A stretch of 64,000 nucleotides of DNA from Sphagnum magellanicum (Eukaryota; Streptophyta; Sphagnopsida; Sphagnales; Sphagnaceae): positions 6,510,001 to 6,574,000 of the forward strand of contig CM038919.1 of NCBI GenBank assembly GCA_021904315.1, in the 5' to 3' direction. The position numbers were made by a program, and so were the translations under genes. The notes below the pieces were generated by a model. The model did no database searches. It was not told the DNA's origin and was given only the letters and a program-made list of their open reading frames with translations. Positions within the stretch are counted from its first letter, which is position 1; each line of letters begins with the position of its first letter. Shown here piece by piece: positions 49,418 through 59,911 of this stretch.

Positions 49418-49635
49418 GGCTGCGTAGCAGCACTTTGTTTTTTTTCCTTGCTGCGCTGCGCTGCAACATTGCAGCACTTTTTTTTCTTTTTTCTTGTTGT
49501 TGCGCTACAAAGCTGCTGTCACCTTCCTATATGGTGGGGATTTTTTTTTTTGCTTTGTTGTTGCTTATGCTTTAGTTCAATTGAATTAACAATTGGTAAT
49601 AACTGGTGGTTTTTGGTTTAGGGTTGGAGGTTGTA

Positions 49636-51329
49636 ATGGGTAAGAGAAGAAGACTAAGGAAAAGCGATGGTGGGCTGTTGGAAATCAATAGGCAAGATTT
49701 AGTTGCATCAGATGAGGCTATTTTGCCAAATGTTGTTGTTTCTGATAAGGTGATTCTTCTTCCATATATTGCTGGAGGAGATGAGTCAAGTGCTGAACCA
49801 CATGTTGCTACATTAGATGCGGCAATTGTTCAGCAAAGTACTGTTGCATCAAATGCGAGAGGTGCCCAGGAAAATATTGTTACATGAGATGCGGGAGGTG
49901 CCCAGGAAAATATTGTTACATCAGATGCGGGAGGTGCCCAGGAAAATATTGTTACATCAGATGCGGGAGATGCCCAGGAAAATATTGTTACATTAGATGC
50001 GGGAGGTGCCCAGGAAAATGTTGTTGCATCAGATGCAGCAACTACTCAGCTTAATGATGCAGCAACTGATGACCAAAGTGTTGTTGCATCAGATCAGGAA
50101 ATTGATGAGCATAATTGTGCTCTATCCTAATTGAAACAGAAGGATAGCATTGGTATAGATTGTTTTAGAATTCGTGGACATTAGAAGATAGGACATTAGA
50201 TTAATTATAAATTAATAAAATTGTACAAATTTCTTGAAATTTAATTGCATCCGCACCTTCCATTTGTTGGAAAATGCGGGAATTTTTTTATCAAATTTTT
50301 TTAATTGCAATACTTTAGAACAGTTCATGTTTATAAAAGTAGTATGTAATTTTGTGATTTGATGTTTTGCAATACCTGCATTTTGTTTATTGAACTTTCA
50401 TTTTTTGGGTTTAGGTCCGGAACTAGAAACTAAGCAAGCTTTTCAACCACTTGCACTTATTTGTCCACCTAATTTGGCTCGGAAGGATAAGGAATGGACA
50501 AAGGTTGGGTTCAAATGGAAGTGCAAAGTCCACAATTGCAGTGTCGCATATTGTGCGAAATGGCTATTAACTAAACATTTGAAGGAGGTGCACGGCTTGG
50601 TGGCAAAAAAGTCCAAACCTAGGAGGCCTTCAATTGCTGCAGGAGGTCCTTGGCATCAAGACCATGCCAAGATGAACGCTCGCATTTTGGGAAATGCGAT
50701 GGCTGTGCAAAGGCGAAATGATCAGAAAGTTCTTAGTTGTGTTCGTGCCAAAGCAGAACGCGAGTGGAATCACTTGGTAACTCTTGCTAAATAGTGTCCA
50801 CCCTTCCCAAAACCACCTTTGGTCAGATTTGCTTCAGAGCAATTGTTGAAGGTGTTGGGCTTGAATGCCTGGGGCGTGGGCAGTGTGGCGCAATTGTACG
50901 AATGGAAAAGGATGATGACTTACAGGGGATGATCCGATCCACTCGTTGTGCATATGCATGACAATTAAAGACGGCATGGGATGTGAAGAATTGGGAGCGA
51001 GAGTCCAGCAAAACAAGTCGGACAAAACAGTTGTCGGATGTTTTAGATTTTCATGAATCTACAATGATTCATGGAAGGTAAGAAAAAATACTAAGCAATG
51101 TTTATTGCTTTTTTATTGTATTTGATCCAAGGTGTGTTACGGTTTAATTTTGTGATTTTTGGGTGTTTGTAGGGTTCAGGACCAAACAAAGGCGCAGTTT
51201 GTTGCAAATGCAGTTCAGGTTGAGATGCAACGCCGCCATTTTTACACTGCTCATCATGCAGCAAAGGCTGCAAATGCAGCAGCTGCATATCGAGCTAAAC
51301 ACAGGATTGTAGATACTGATATGGGTTAG
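49636..51329 (+). pseudogene. MULE-2 accessory gene, C2H2-type protein (broken)
   Basis: First block 49636-50130: a basic MGKRRRLRKSDGG start followed by a 12-residue repeat region. Whether it is the same gene's first exon is uncertain. Second block 50415-51077, after an AG acceptor: GPELETKQAFQPLALICPPN, then the finger WKCKVHNCSVAYCAKWLL with the histidines of KHLKEVH (C-x4-C-x12-H-x4-H). RPSIAAGGPWHQDHAKMNAR, FASEQLLKVLGLNAWGV, RMEKDDDLQGMIRSTRCAYA and DFHESTMIHGR follow. Third block 51173-51329, after GTAAGA...AG: VQDQTKAQFVANAVQVEMQR to a TAG stop. Stops at 49885 and 50792 and a frameshift near 50.87 kb break it. All blocks after the first recur in MULE-1. Family unknown, nucleic-acid binding likely. 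Confidence 0.7.
49846..50025 (+). repeat. 36-bp coding minisatellite (12-residue repeat)
   Basis: Five exact-length 36-bp units encode variants of ASDAGGAQENIV. In the second unit the Ser codon TCA reads TGA (49885-49887), the only stop in the array. Further degenerate DAA/DQSVVASD units follow to 50130. Confidence 0.85.
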
Positions 51330-51744
51330 GGTTTCATTTTACATAATTAGTAAGGTTTTCTAGCCCTTTTATTTTTTGGACTACCCAATTTTGAACTTTG
51401 ATCCTTTGATATGTTATAGAGATTCAATGTTTTTTTTTCATTGGGTTCTCTAGTAATTTTCCATGCACCCGTTTTTGTACATTTTTTATTAAAACAATAG
51501 TATCTTCTACTCACACTTGTTTGATGTGTATTTGGTTAATCGTATATGTCTTCTTTGTCATAATTTTGTTAGTACCTGAGATGTAAAAATCAAACCAAAA
51601 ATTAAAATTAACATTATACAATACTTACATCTAAATTAATAGGACTCACATCACCTGAAGACTTTTAAAATAATTCACACATTTTAAACATATAATACCC
51701 ACATCATTTTCTATTATGAACTCCATAAGACCATTTTCTAATAT

Positions 51745-52035
51745 GCAATACCTGCATATAAGTCCAAAAATAGCCACATGCATTTTGCATTAATTGCAAT
51801 ACCCGCATATAAGTCCCACAATAGGCGCTGGCCTTTTACATTCCTTGCAATACCCGCATATGAGTCCCATAATAGCTGTTGGCATTTTGCATTCCTTGCA
51901 ATACCCACATATAAGGCACAAATAATCGTTGACATTCTCCATTCGTTGCAATACCCACATATAGTTCCCCATAATAGTTGTTGGTTTTTTTGGCATCTCT
52001 TGCAATACCCGCATATAGGTCCCATAATAGTTGCT
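51745..52035 (+). repeat. GCAATACC tandem array of MULE-2, ~51-bp period
   Basis: Six copies of GCAATACC(T/C)(G/A)CATATA begin at about 51745, 51796, 51847, 51898, 51948 and 52002. Spacers contain CCCATAATAGNYGYTGGC. Further single motifs lie at 50312, 50371, 51621 and 51697, and inverted ones at 52729, 52810, 52928, 53706, 53787 and 53868. Confidence 0.85.
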
Positions 52036-52085
52036 GGTTTATTTTCGATCTCAACAAATTTTGTATTGCATTCAGGGTTGGGTTT

Positions 52086-53560
52086 TCACATAAGGTTTGT
52101 TTATTACCTTTGTGTGATAACTCCAACCTAATTTTCTCAATCTTTTTGAAGAAAATATAGAATGAGATTGTATTGTTTCACATATGTCTAAACCTAAAAA
52201 TTTCCCCCCAATTTAATATAAAATATTTCTGATAATTAATTTATTATCAAAAAAATTCGTCATATAATTAAATAATTAATAGACCATTATTTCAGATAAT
52301 TTAGATGAATAATTATCATGAATTAGATAATCATTTATTTATTTGGAATAATCAACTAATCATTTGGCTTAACTTTATTTACTTGGATAATGAAAAGTTG
52401 GATCCAAAAATCAGATTGATTAATTTGATATTTGATTAATTAACTTAAGTATATTTTTGTTTTAATAAGTTATTAAAATCATTATTTAAGATAATTATTC
52501 CAAATTATAGATTGTAAGTTCAGTTTTTTCATGAAAAGTTCCTACACCAAGATAAGCTTGATCACAATTGTCATTGTATTATTTGATCCACAAACAATAT
52601 AACCTCTTTTCAAATTCATGAAACGAAGTAAGAATCATGGAACTCCTAATCAACAACCCTAACCTCTATACACACATTTGTGTGCATATTAATTTGAAAT
52701 GAACTAATTATTTTTGTGTGCCCCAAAATGTAGGTATTGCATTTAGGGTAGGATTTTCATATAAAGAAACTTAAACCCTACATGCATCCTTTCGGAGTGG
52801 CCTAAATTGCAAGTATTGCATTTAGGGTTGGGTTATTTCAAAGTGATTTTGCATGTGCATATTGTGTTTAGGGCTAGGTCTTCACTTAAAGATATCCAAA
52901 GCATTTAGATGGATTTTTTTACATTTGGGTATTGCATCTAGGCTTGTTTTTCATTTCAACTTGCAATACCCAAACTTATACTTACCTTTACCAACTAGAA
53001 TTTTGGGGTTTCGTTGTAATACCTACACCCATACTTACTTTTACCAACTGGAATTTTGGGGCATAATTTCAATACTTGCACTTGTACTTACTTTTACCAA
53101 ACCCTAACAAAAAAAAATCTTAGTGATATATGCCTTAAACCTAAAAAATTATACAAGTTATACAAATCATATAATGCAAAATAAACTAATTTAAAAGAAC
53201 ATAGGAAAAAATTTAAAAACCAAAATTCAAAGGTTTTAAACTATAAATATTTATTAAGTGAAAGAAAATACGTTAATCTTTAAAAATAATCAAATAAATT
53301 TCATATAAAACTAAAAGAAAAGATATGTGTTTTATCTTTGTGTGATCCTTCCAACCTAATTTTTCCACTCTTTTTGAAGAAGATATAAAATGCAATTGTA
53401 TTACTTCACATATGTGTAAACCCTAAAATTTTCCCCCCAAATTTAGCCTACTCTAGATTAATTACTATACATTTGTGAAAAACTTATTAATTAATTTGTG
53501 TCTCAACCCTAAACCTAAAAATTTCCCCCCAAATTTAGCTTACTTTAAATTAATTACTAT
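52086..53560 (+). repeat. duplicated subterminal segments of MULE-2
   Basis: A ~150-bp segment with TCTTTTTGAAGAA, TTCACATATGT and TTTCCCCCCAA occurs at about 52086-52240 and 53330-53480. A shorter copy is at 53512-53560. A related segment lies near 34140-34300 in MULE-1. AT-rich sequence fills the gaps and no gene is seen. Confidence 0.65.
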
Positions 53561-53699
53561 ACATTTATGAAAAGCTTATCAATTAATTTATGTGTCTCAA
53601 CCCTAAACCTAATGGTTAAGTTAGTAGGGTATGTAATTAATAGAGTAGCTAGGTTAGTAGGGTAGGTGGTTAGTACAGTAGCTTGGTTAGCGGTGTGAC

Positions 53700-53890
53700 C
53701 CAAAATGCAAGTATTGCATTTAGGGTATGATCTTCGTATAAAGATGTTTAAACCCCACATGCGTATTTTCGAAATGGCCCAAAATGCAGGTATTGCATTT
53801 AGGGTAGGATCTTTGTATAAAGAAAACTTGAACCCCACATGCGTACTTTCAAAATCACCCAAAATGCAGGTATTACATTTAGGGTAAGGT
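53700..53890 (+). repeat. three ~80-bp units with inverted GCAATACC motif
   Basis: Units contain CAAAATGCAGGTATTGCATT followed by TAGGGTA and CCCCACATGCGTA. Motifs are at about 53706, 53787 and 53868. Related single units occur near 52729 and 52810. Confidence 0.75.
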
Positions 53891-53899
53891 TTTTAGGGT

Positions 53900-54065
53900 A
53901 GGGTATGTAATTAATAGGGTAGTTAAGTTAGTAGGGTAGGTGGTGAGTACAGTAGCTAGGTTAGTAGGGTAGGTGATGAGTACAATAGCTAGGTTAATAG
54001 GGTAGGTGGTAAGTATAGTAGCTAGGTTAGTAGGGTAGGTGGTGAGTGCAGTAGCTAGGTAGAAA
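53900..54065 (+). repeat. subterminal ~33-bp array of MULE-2, right
   Basis: GTAGCTAGGTTAGTAGGGTA and GGTGGTGAGTA repeat with anchor words TAGCTAGG at about 53953, 53986, 54018 and 54052. A shorter stretch of the same type lies at 53610-53690. Confidence 0.85.
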
Positions 54066-54223
54066 AGTGAACAGGGTAGCTATGTGTGAGCTCAGGTCCA
54101 GGGAAAAACGAGCAGGAACCAAAAAAAAAAAGTACAATGGTCAGCAGCAAAAAGAAATGGACTGTCATGAACCCCATCCGGTGCTGAATGAAAAAACGCA
54201 ACCCATTCAGTGGACAGAACGGC

Positions 54224-54260
54224 CAACTGGTGCATTGGTGGCTGTTAATTCACTCTGGCC
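54224..54260 (-). repeat. MULE-2 right terminal inverted repeat
   Basis: Inverted partner of 47906-47942, ending TTCACTCTGGCC. Confidence 0.9.
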
Positions 54261-54269
54261 GAGGCATTG
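54261..54269. repeat. MULE-2 target-site duplication, right
   Basis: gaggcattg, identical to 47897-47905. Confidence 0.9.
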
Positions 54270-56542
54270 CAGTTCTCAACTGGTTTCCAATCACATTAAA
54301 ATTCCAGATTGTGCAATTCGGGTAGTCTGTCAAAAGAGTGAATGCACCTTGATGATGATTAACTTATGACCATAGTAATCAAAGCTCGGGTGTGATGGAG
54401 ACCTTGATAAGAGCTTAATTTCATGTTGTTGGTATAATTGTTTTTTCTTATCTTTCTCAATGTGGGGTCTATATTTATGTCTCTCCCAAGGTTGCTCATT
54501 TTGTGATGTTTTCAGTAGTCATTTGCACACGACGTGGTACAATGAAGAACACATACTGAACTTTGTCTTCTTATGAATGTTAGATCAATGTGTAATCCTG
54601 TGACATGCTTTGATATGAATTGCCCAAGAATAAGTTGTTTTGGAACAAGTTGCAACTTGCTACATGGGGGACCTATTGCAACCATAAGCACAAATATATC
54701 AACCTTGTTTTTCTGATTGTTGTTGAGCCTTCAGGTTTCTAGGATGGGTTATGGTGTCACCACATTTGGCCCCCAATGACAAGTTTTCAATAGTTAGAGC
54801 ATCTCCAGTAGCAATGGTAAAATGGAATGTGGCATCAAGTTTCCGATGAGCTAAGTTTCAAAGTGGTGTAAAAATGGGTTTGCTCTTGCAAACTTGCACC
54901 CTACAAACAAAGGTCTCAAAAGATTGGATAAATGAAAATGACTACTTCTTCAAGTCAGCCAATGTCAAAGATTGGACTTGTATTGACTATTGATTGGTTA
55001 GCAACAGTATTAAAATGCTCCCTTGGTGTATGTGTCCAATATTTAGTTGCTCTTCGAGTGAAAAATAGCAATGTGTTCTACAAGAATGAAATGTAATGCT
55101 ATGCCACCATAGATAAATGCCTCCAAGTACCCCCAAATGCATAAGGACAAATGCTAAATAGTAGCTACGAATTAAATGCGACACTGAGCTCGACTCAATT
55201 ATCGCATGCCATTTTCAAAATTGTGGCCAAAGAATGTTCCAAAGTCTAGACATGTTTGCATGATTTTATATGGGGAATCGGCACACAAGACTTATCATTA
55301 ACGGTGCAAACTACAAACAATAGGCTTGGCATCAGAAAGAAAACAACTCAAAATACTTTACATACCAGCTCAGGTCATGACACTTCAAATTACAATCATT
55401 GTTTTGAAACCCACTACAATCTTCATGCCCTCAGGTGATATAATTTGATGTGTAAATATTTTAATCATATTCAATATAATAGTTTTCCAGGCCTACATGT
55501 TTTAGTGAACAAAAGAACAATTTTATTTGCTTCAGTAAATTAATTCGTTCATGACTTGTGCAATTTCTAACCATGATATTGTTCATATATTTCTTTATAT
55601 GAAGTTCACAAGTAAGCTGAAAATTTTACAGCATGCTCCAACTTCCACTCTCCAGTATTTATTTCTTTCCACATTCAATGGCCAATTTGGTGCATTGTTG
55701 GTTCATTCTTCAATGGTGAATTTGCAATTTGTCCACACTCCATCCTAATTTGTTTGATTACTAAGAAAGCTTACCTCAAATTAGCTTTCCTAGTAATCAA
55801 ACATCAACCTCCTTTCTTTGCAATCTACTCATTAATGACCAATTTCCAGATAGTAATTCATTACCTATATACTTACAAAGCTTTCTTCCTCCAATTGTAG
55901 GTGTCTCTTCACATGATGTTCTTTCAATTTGTTCATTGCATTTCTTTTCAATCATATACAATAGACCATTGTCTTCTTCCTCCACCTCCTCTTAACTTGT
56001 TTCATTTCATCTTCAAAAGTCCTAGTAGTCTGATGAACACACATAGTTCGTCCTCTTTGCATATACGATAACAAATATTAATTATTAACTACATTGTATT
56101 TGAGAGAGTCCATATCTTTACAATCTTGAGGGATCTCCTACTAACTATTTGGGGTCATGCTAGGTCAAGAAAATCTTAGATAAAATGTTGATTAGTACCT
56201 TGATTATAGTGACCTTAACACTCATTAGGATTGAAGTTTGATAATAAGCCAATATCAATAGAATGGTTTGGTAGGTATTTTCATGATGACATTTTGCCTT
56301 TATCGAAATGACAAATTTAATTTGAATATTTCCATGTACTTTTCCTTTAGGGTTTAAAGCCAAAGGGCAAATGCATTACCGAAATAAGAGCACACGAGAT
56401 GAGAAACCAAACACAAGTCCAATTTCAGTCATGTTCTTGCCCACATGCTTTACTCAACATACAAATTGAAGCAACCTTCATCAAGTGGCAATTTATTTGT
56501 TTTTCATTAAGCCCAACAAGTTATGCAATACCCAACCTATAA
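54270..56542. other. intergenic, no gene seen
   Basis: No coding region supported. A TTAGAGCATCTCCAGTAGC word at about 54796 resembles the terminus of the MITE at 36688, but a convincing right end was not found. A small hairpin lies at 55751-55803. Confidence 0.4.
55751..55803. repeat. short near-perfect hairpin
   Basis: TGTTTGATTACTAAGAAAGC pairs with GCTTTCCTAGTAATCAAACA across an ~11-nt loop, with one mismatch in about 21 bp. Confidence 0.7.
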
Positions 56543-56698
56543 GGGTCTGGTCGGTTCTTTGGATGCTATCCTACCAGATGGGTAGGTTCTTTACCAGTTT
56601 AATTCAAAATCATTAACTTCAAGGTAGGTTATTAATAACTTTGTTAATAATAACTGGGTTGATAATTGAATTTTTTGGTCAATAACTGGCCAACACTG
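56543..56698. mobile_element. relic related to the hAT MITE at 5219
   Basis: The right end in reverse begins CAGTGTTGGCCAGTTATT, nearly identical to the left terminus of the 5219-5659 element, and the interior shares GGTAGGTTATTAATAAC-type words. The left end is diverged (AGGGTCTGGTCGGTTCTT) and the flanking octamers do not match clearly, so its left boundary is uncertain. Confidence 0.5.
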
Positions 56699-56899
56699 AT
56701 ATATATTGAACCCTATTCCTAGTTCATCAAAACCCAAAATCATATTCTCACCTACTAGAGATTATGAAACAAACACAAGATCATAGCAATATAAGAATCA
56801 ATAATAACTCTTAAGGAAAAAAAAATCAAGATTTATTTTTTGAAAAAAATCATTAATATCTTTTTTCTTTTTTTCACCCTTTCACCAGGAAAAAATAAA

Positions 56900-56908
56900 T
56901 ATATAAAA
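56900..56908 (+). promoter_or_regulatory. TATA box of the LQY1 homologue
   Basis: TATATAAAAGG lies about 125 bp upstream of the start codon at 57032, at a suitable distance for a pyrimidine-rich leader of ~90-100 nt. Confidence 0.6.
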
Positions 56909-57031
56909 GGAAAAAAAGAGCTCTCCCCCCCTCATTTTACTTTTTGACTAAGAGGATAAGAGATGACCCTATGACCGCGCACCCCCCCCCCTCCTCTCTC
57001 TGCGTCCACCCCTGCCCTTGTTGCAGCGGCG

Positions 57032-57589
57032 ATGGCGATGGCGGCAGCAACAGGAGCTATGGCTTCTGCCTCTTCCTCTCTTCTATCGCGGTGTTCTCGG
57101 CGACGTTCGACGGGGAGTGTTGCAAATTCGATGCAAAATTTCGGTAGCCAATTTTTGGGATCCGGAACTGGGAAGTTGGGAAGCGGACGCAGCAGCTCCG
57201 CTCGGTTGCAGAAAGTGTGGAGTAAAGAGGCGAGATTGGTGGTAAGAGCATTGGAGTTGGATCAAGACAATCTGTTGGCGATCAGTGTTGGAGTAGCGGG
57301 GCTTGCACTAGGAATCGGGATACCCATCTTCTACGAGACGCAACTTAAGGCGGCTGAGGTTCGTGGGAATGACCAGCCGTGTTTCCCTTGTCGAGGGACA
57401 GGCTCGCAGACTTGTAGGTTCTGTGTGGGAGCCGGGAATATCACCGTGGAACTGGGAGGTGGTGCAGAGAGGGAAGTCTCCAAGTGCATCAATTGTGAAG
57501 GCTCTGGTTCCTTAACTTGCACTACTTGCCAAGGCACCGGCATTCAACCTCGCTACTTGGATCGCAGAGAATACAAGGATGATGACTAG
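57032..57589 (+). CDS. LQY1: LQY1-type DnaJ zinc-finger protein of the thylakoid
   Basis: Intronless frame of 185 residues. In Arabidopsis, LQY1 is a thylakoid-membrane DnaJ-type zinc-finger protein with disulphide isomerase activity that helps repair and reassemble photosystem II under high light. Here residues 1 to about 71 are Ser/Ala/Arg-rich and end VVRA, a chloroplast transit peptide. Residues ~80-101 (LLAISVGVAGLALGIGIPIF) form a membrane segment. Four CxxCxGxG motifs stand at 117-124, 128-135, 152-159 and 163-170. The C-terminus PRYLDRREYKDDD is that of LQY1. The first ATG (57032) is in good context (GCGGCGATGGCG); a second at 57038 is also possible. The symbol is by similarity recalled from the family, without a database search. 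Confidence 0.93.
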   Translation: MAMAAATGAMASASSSLLSRCSRRRSTGSVANSMQNFGSQFLGSGTGKLGSGRSSSARLQKVWSKEARLVVRALELDQDNLLAISVGVAGLALGIGIPIFYETQLKAAEVRGNDQPCFPCRGTGSQTCRFCVGAGNITVELGGGAEREVSKCINCEGSGSLTCTTCQGTGIQPRYLDRREYKDDD

Positions 57590-59661
57590 AATTTGCTTTC
57601 AGAATTCTCTCTCTCTCTGTGTCTCTGTGCTTGCAGCTGTTTCCACGTGAACTCAATGCATCGACATACAGGAATTGTATGAATGTCACAGCTAGGGTTC
57701 TTACAACATGCACATCATGGTAGTTGTGATGTAGCAATGTTTATTTTTTCCTTTCAGATTGAAGACCCATTCAGATGTTCACAATTAGGGCTAGAAGTTT
57801 TGGTCGAGTGAATGGTTCTGGAAATGGCTGATCAAGGATCTCTTTCTGTCCTCCCCCAGTCAGCCACACAGTAGCCCCTTTTTTTCCAATGAAAGTTGAG
57901 AACAATGCTGAACCTGCTTTGTTCCTTCTGAGACAGAAATTGTAAATGCTCATTGCGAAGATGATGATGATAGGAGGGAGAATTTTTGTGTTCCATTTTC
58001 AGGAATTTAAGTATTCTTGTTGTCAGAAAGCTCTTGCACTTGCTACCAAAAAGCATGGCCTACTTGCTAACTTGCTTTAAATTGTGAAAGAATTTTCTTG
58101 TGCATTGGTTTTTTGGGTTTGTGAAATGCTTCTTGATAGAGATTGAGAAAGGCAAGTTCAGCAGGTATGGTATCTATCTTCAATTGCCTATTCATGGAAG
58201 CTGCAAGTAAAGATGGTAAATTTCCTTTTGGATTTGTGAAGCTCTCTTTCTTGTGCCACTGCATGCAGATGCAGAAGCTGCAAAATGATGTACTAAGCAG
58301 CAGCATGTGGTTATGGTGAGAAAGAGAACAGTTTTACCACGTTTTCAGCTCATCTGGTACAGAACTGGTGGGGCTTTTTGGAAAACATGCTCTGCAAGAC
58401 TGATGCCAAACACAACAGGAAGTTGCAAGGTAAACAAGCTTTTTTCTAAAGTCAATTTGCATGAAATGGATTAAGTGGTGTGCAGTAGAGAGCATCTGCT
58501 TAACTTGTGGTAATATTAAGTACTGTTAGCTTCCTTCTTATGGATAAGAGCTGAATGACCAGGTTACTCAGTGTTGAACAACTACCTGGTTTCTACATTT
58601 TCTCAGTACAACAACTCTGTTTTGTCAAAATTGCACTTCTGATTTCACAAACACAAACTCAGTCATGAAATTTCAAGTTTGTTGCTGCAAAGAATGTGCC
58701 AAAAAATAGATAGAATACTAGAGTGCATAAATGATAGAAAGCAAGAATGGTTTGGAAATCACCCAAGTAATGGCACTCTTCTTCTTCTTCTTCTTCAGAG
58801 CATGGACCTGCTCTCCACCTGCTCATGAAACCTGAGAGCCTCCTTTCACTCTCACAGGCAAAGATTTACTCCATAGCCACCGCTCTACAGCAGACTTGAC
58901 TCCTTCCCAAAAGGAAAACCCCACTCACTGAGAGAAGCAGCAAGCCAAAAAAACAAACATAACAAAATTTCAAGAAGGTCAGTTGGTGCTTCTTCTTCTA
59001 CTGGGAAAAAACAAACTCTGAGAAATTCACATTGCAAAACCTGTTGTTGCATTCATGCATGCAGGGCCATGAATCTTCTTCTTCTCTTCTTTGCATACCG
59101 TTCTTCTTCTTCTTCTTCTTCTTCTTCTCTTGCAGTCAAAGAAAAAGGGTGTAGAAAGCAGCCAGCAATCCTGGAAGAATTGGAGTTGGCACAAAGAACC
59201 AACCATGATGATGCCTCCTCAATCAGCTGCTGTAAACCTCTGGAACTCCAAAACTAGCTGAGCAGCAGCCAGCAGGAATGAGTAATAGTAGCAAAAGCAC
59301 AGGCAACAACAAAAACGTCCATACCCCCCAAGTATAGCAACAACGAACGTTCGTAACCGAGAAGACTTTGTAGCGACCTCAGAACTTGGCAGCAGATCCT
59401 TCCAGAAGGATTTTGCGTTTGCATAGATCTCATCAATCTGTAACAGCAACAACAGCAACAACAACTATCCGATCTGTAGTTGTTGGATATTTTTTGCATG
59501 TTGAGATTCTCGACATTCAAACAGGAGATTCTCGATATTCAAACAGGAGATTCTCTTACTTGAAGCAAGATCGAGAGACTGATCCGATCGATATAACCAA
59601 AGTTGGGTCGTGCCAGATCTACGGGCACTACGAGAAAGGAGGGCGGGGAGAGGGAGAGATC

Positions 59662-59665
<4 letters not shown>
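57590..59665. other. 3' flank of LQY1 and upstream region of peroxidase 2
   Basis: No further gene seen. CT and CTT microsatellites occur at about 57607-57620, 58777-58797 and 59099-59130. The peroxidase 2 promoter must lie near the right end, but no clear TATA box was found. Confidence 0.45.

Positions 59666-59717
<52 letters not shown>
59666..59717 (+). repeat. (GA)n microsatellite upstream of peroxidase 2
   Basis: About 25 uninterrupted GA dinucleotides, some 200 bp before the start codon. GA/CT tracts are common in plant promoters and 5' leaders and are recognised by GAGA-binding (BBR/BPC) factors. Confidence 0.85.
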
Positions 59718-59721
<4 letters not shown>

Positions 59722-59911
59722 GCAAACCGGCGCGAGGATCTCAGAGGATGATGGGTGGGACTGAGGAAATCAGAGATTGCAATGTAATCTTAAACTTGCT
59801 TGTGGATCGTTTGTGAAACGGAAACAAAATTGATATGTTTCTACGAGACTTGCGTATGCAACGGGTCTCAATTTGAAGGAAGGAGTTTTTTCCGGAAGCG
59901 GAAGAACGTTC

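Larger units (their letters stand above)
47906..54260. mobile_element. MULE-2, 6.36-kb Mutator-like element lacking a transposase
   Basis: The left end GGCTGGAGTGAATTAGCAGC pairs with the right end, whose reverse begins GGCCAGAGTGAATTAACAGC. Over the first 37 positions 34 match, including an uninterrupted CACCAATGCACCAGTTG. A perfect 9-bp target duplication (gaggcattg) flanks it. The TIR is clearly related to that of MULE-1. Contents left to right: CCTACC array, pyrimidine-rich array, 33-bp GC-rich array, C2H2-type accessory gene (+), GCAATACC array, duplicated subterminal segments, and a ~33-bp GTAGCTAGG array. No transposase domain could be found, so it is probably non-autonomous. The perfect duplication and closely matching TIRs suggest a younger insertion than MULE-1. 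Confidence 0.93.

Noticed and set aside
51745-52035. CRISPR-like regular repeat-spacer pattern
   Set aside because: The spacers are themselves repeats of one another and the context is a plant transposon. This is a minisatellite with a conserved motif.
54796-55020. MITE starting TTAGAGCATCTCCAGTAGC
   Set aside because: The only right-end candidate (inverted GAGCATTTTAATAC) matches poorly and flanks do not repeat.
59465-59751. Frames through the (GA)n tract on both strands
   Set aside because: Simple-sequence Arg-Glu and Ser-Leu translations in the peroxidase 2 upstream region.
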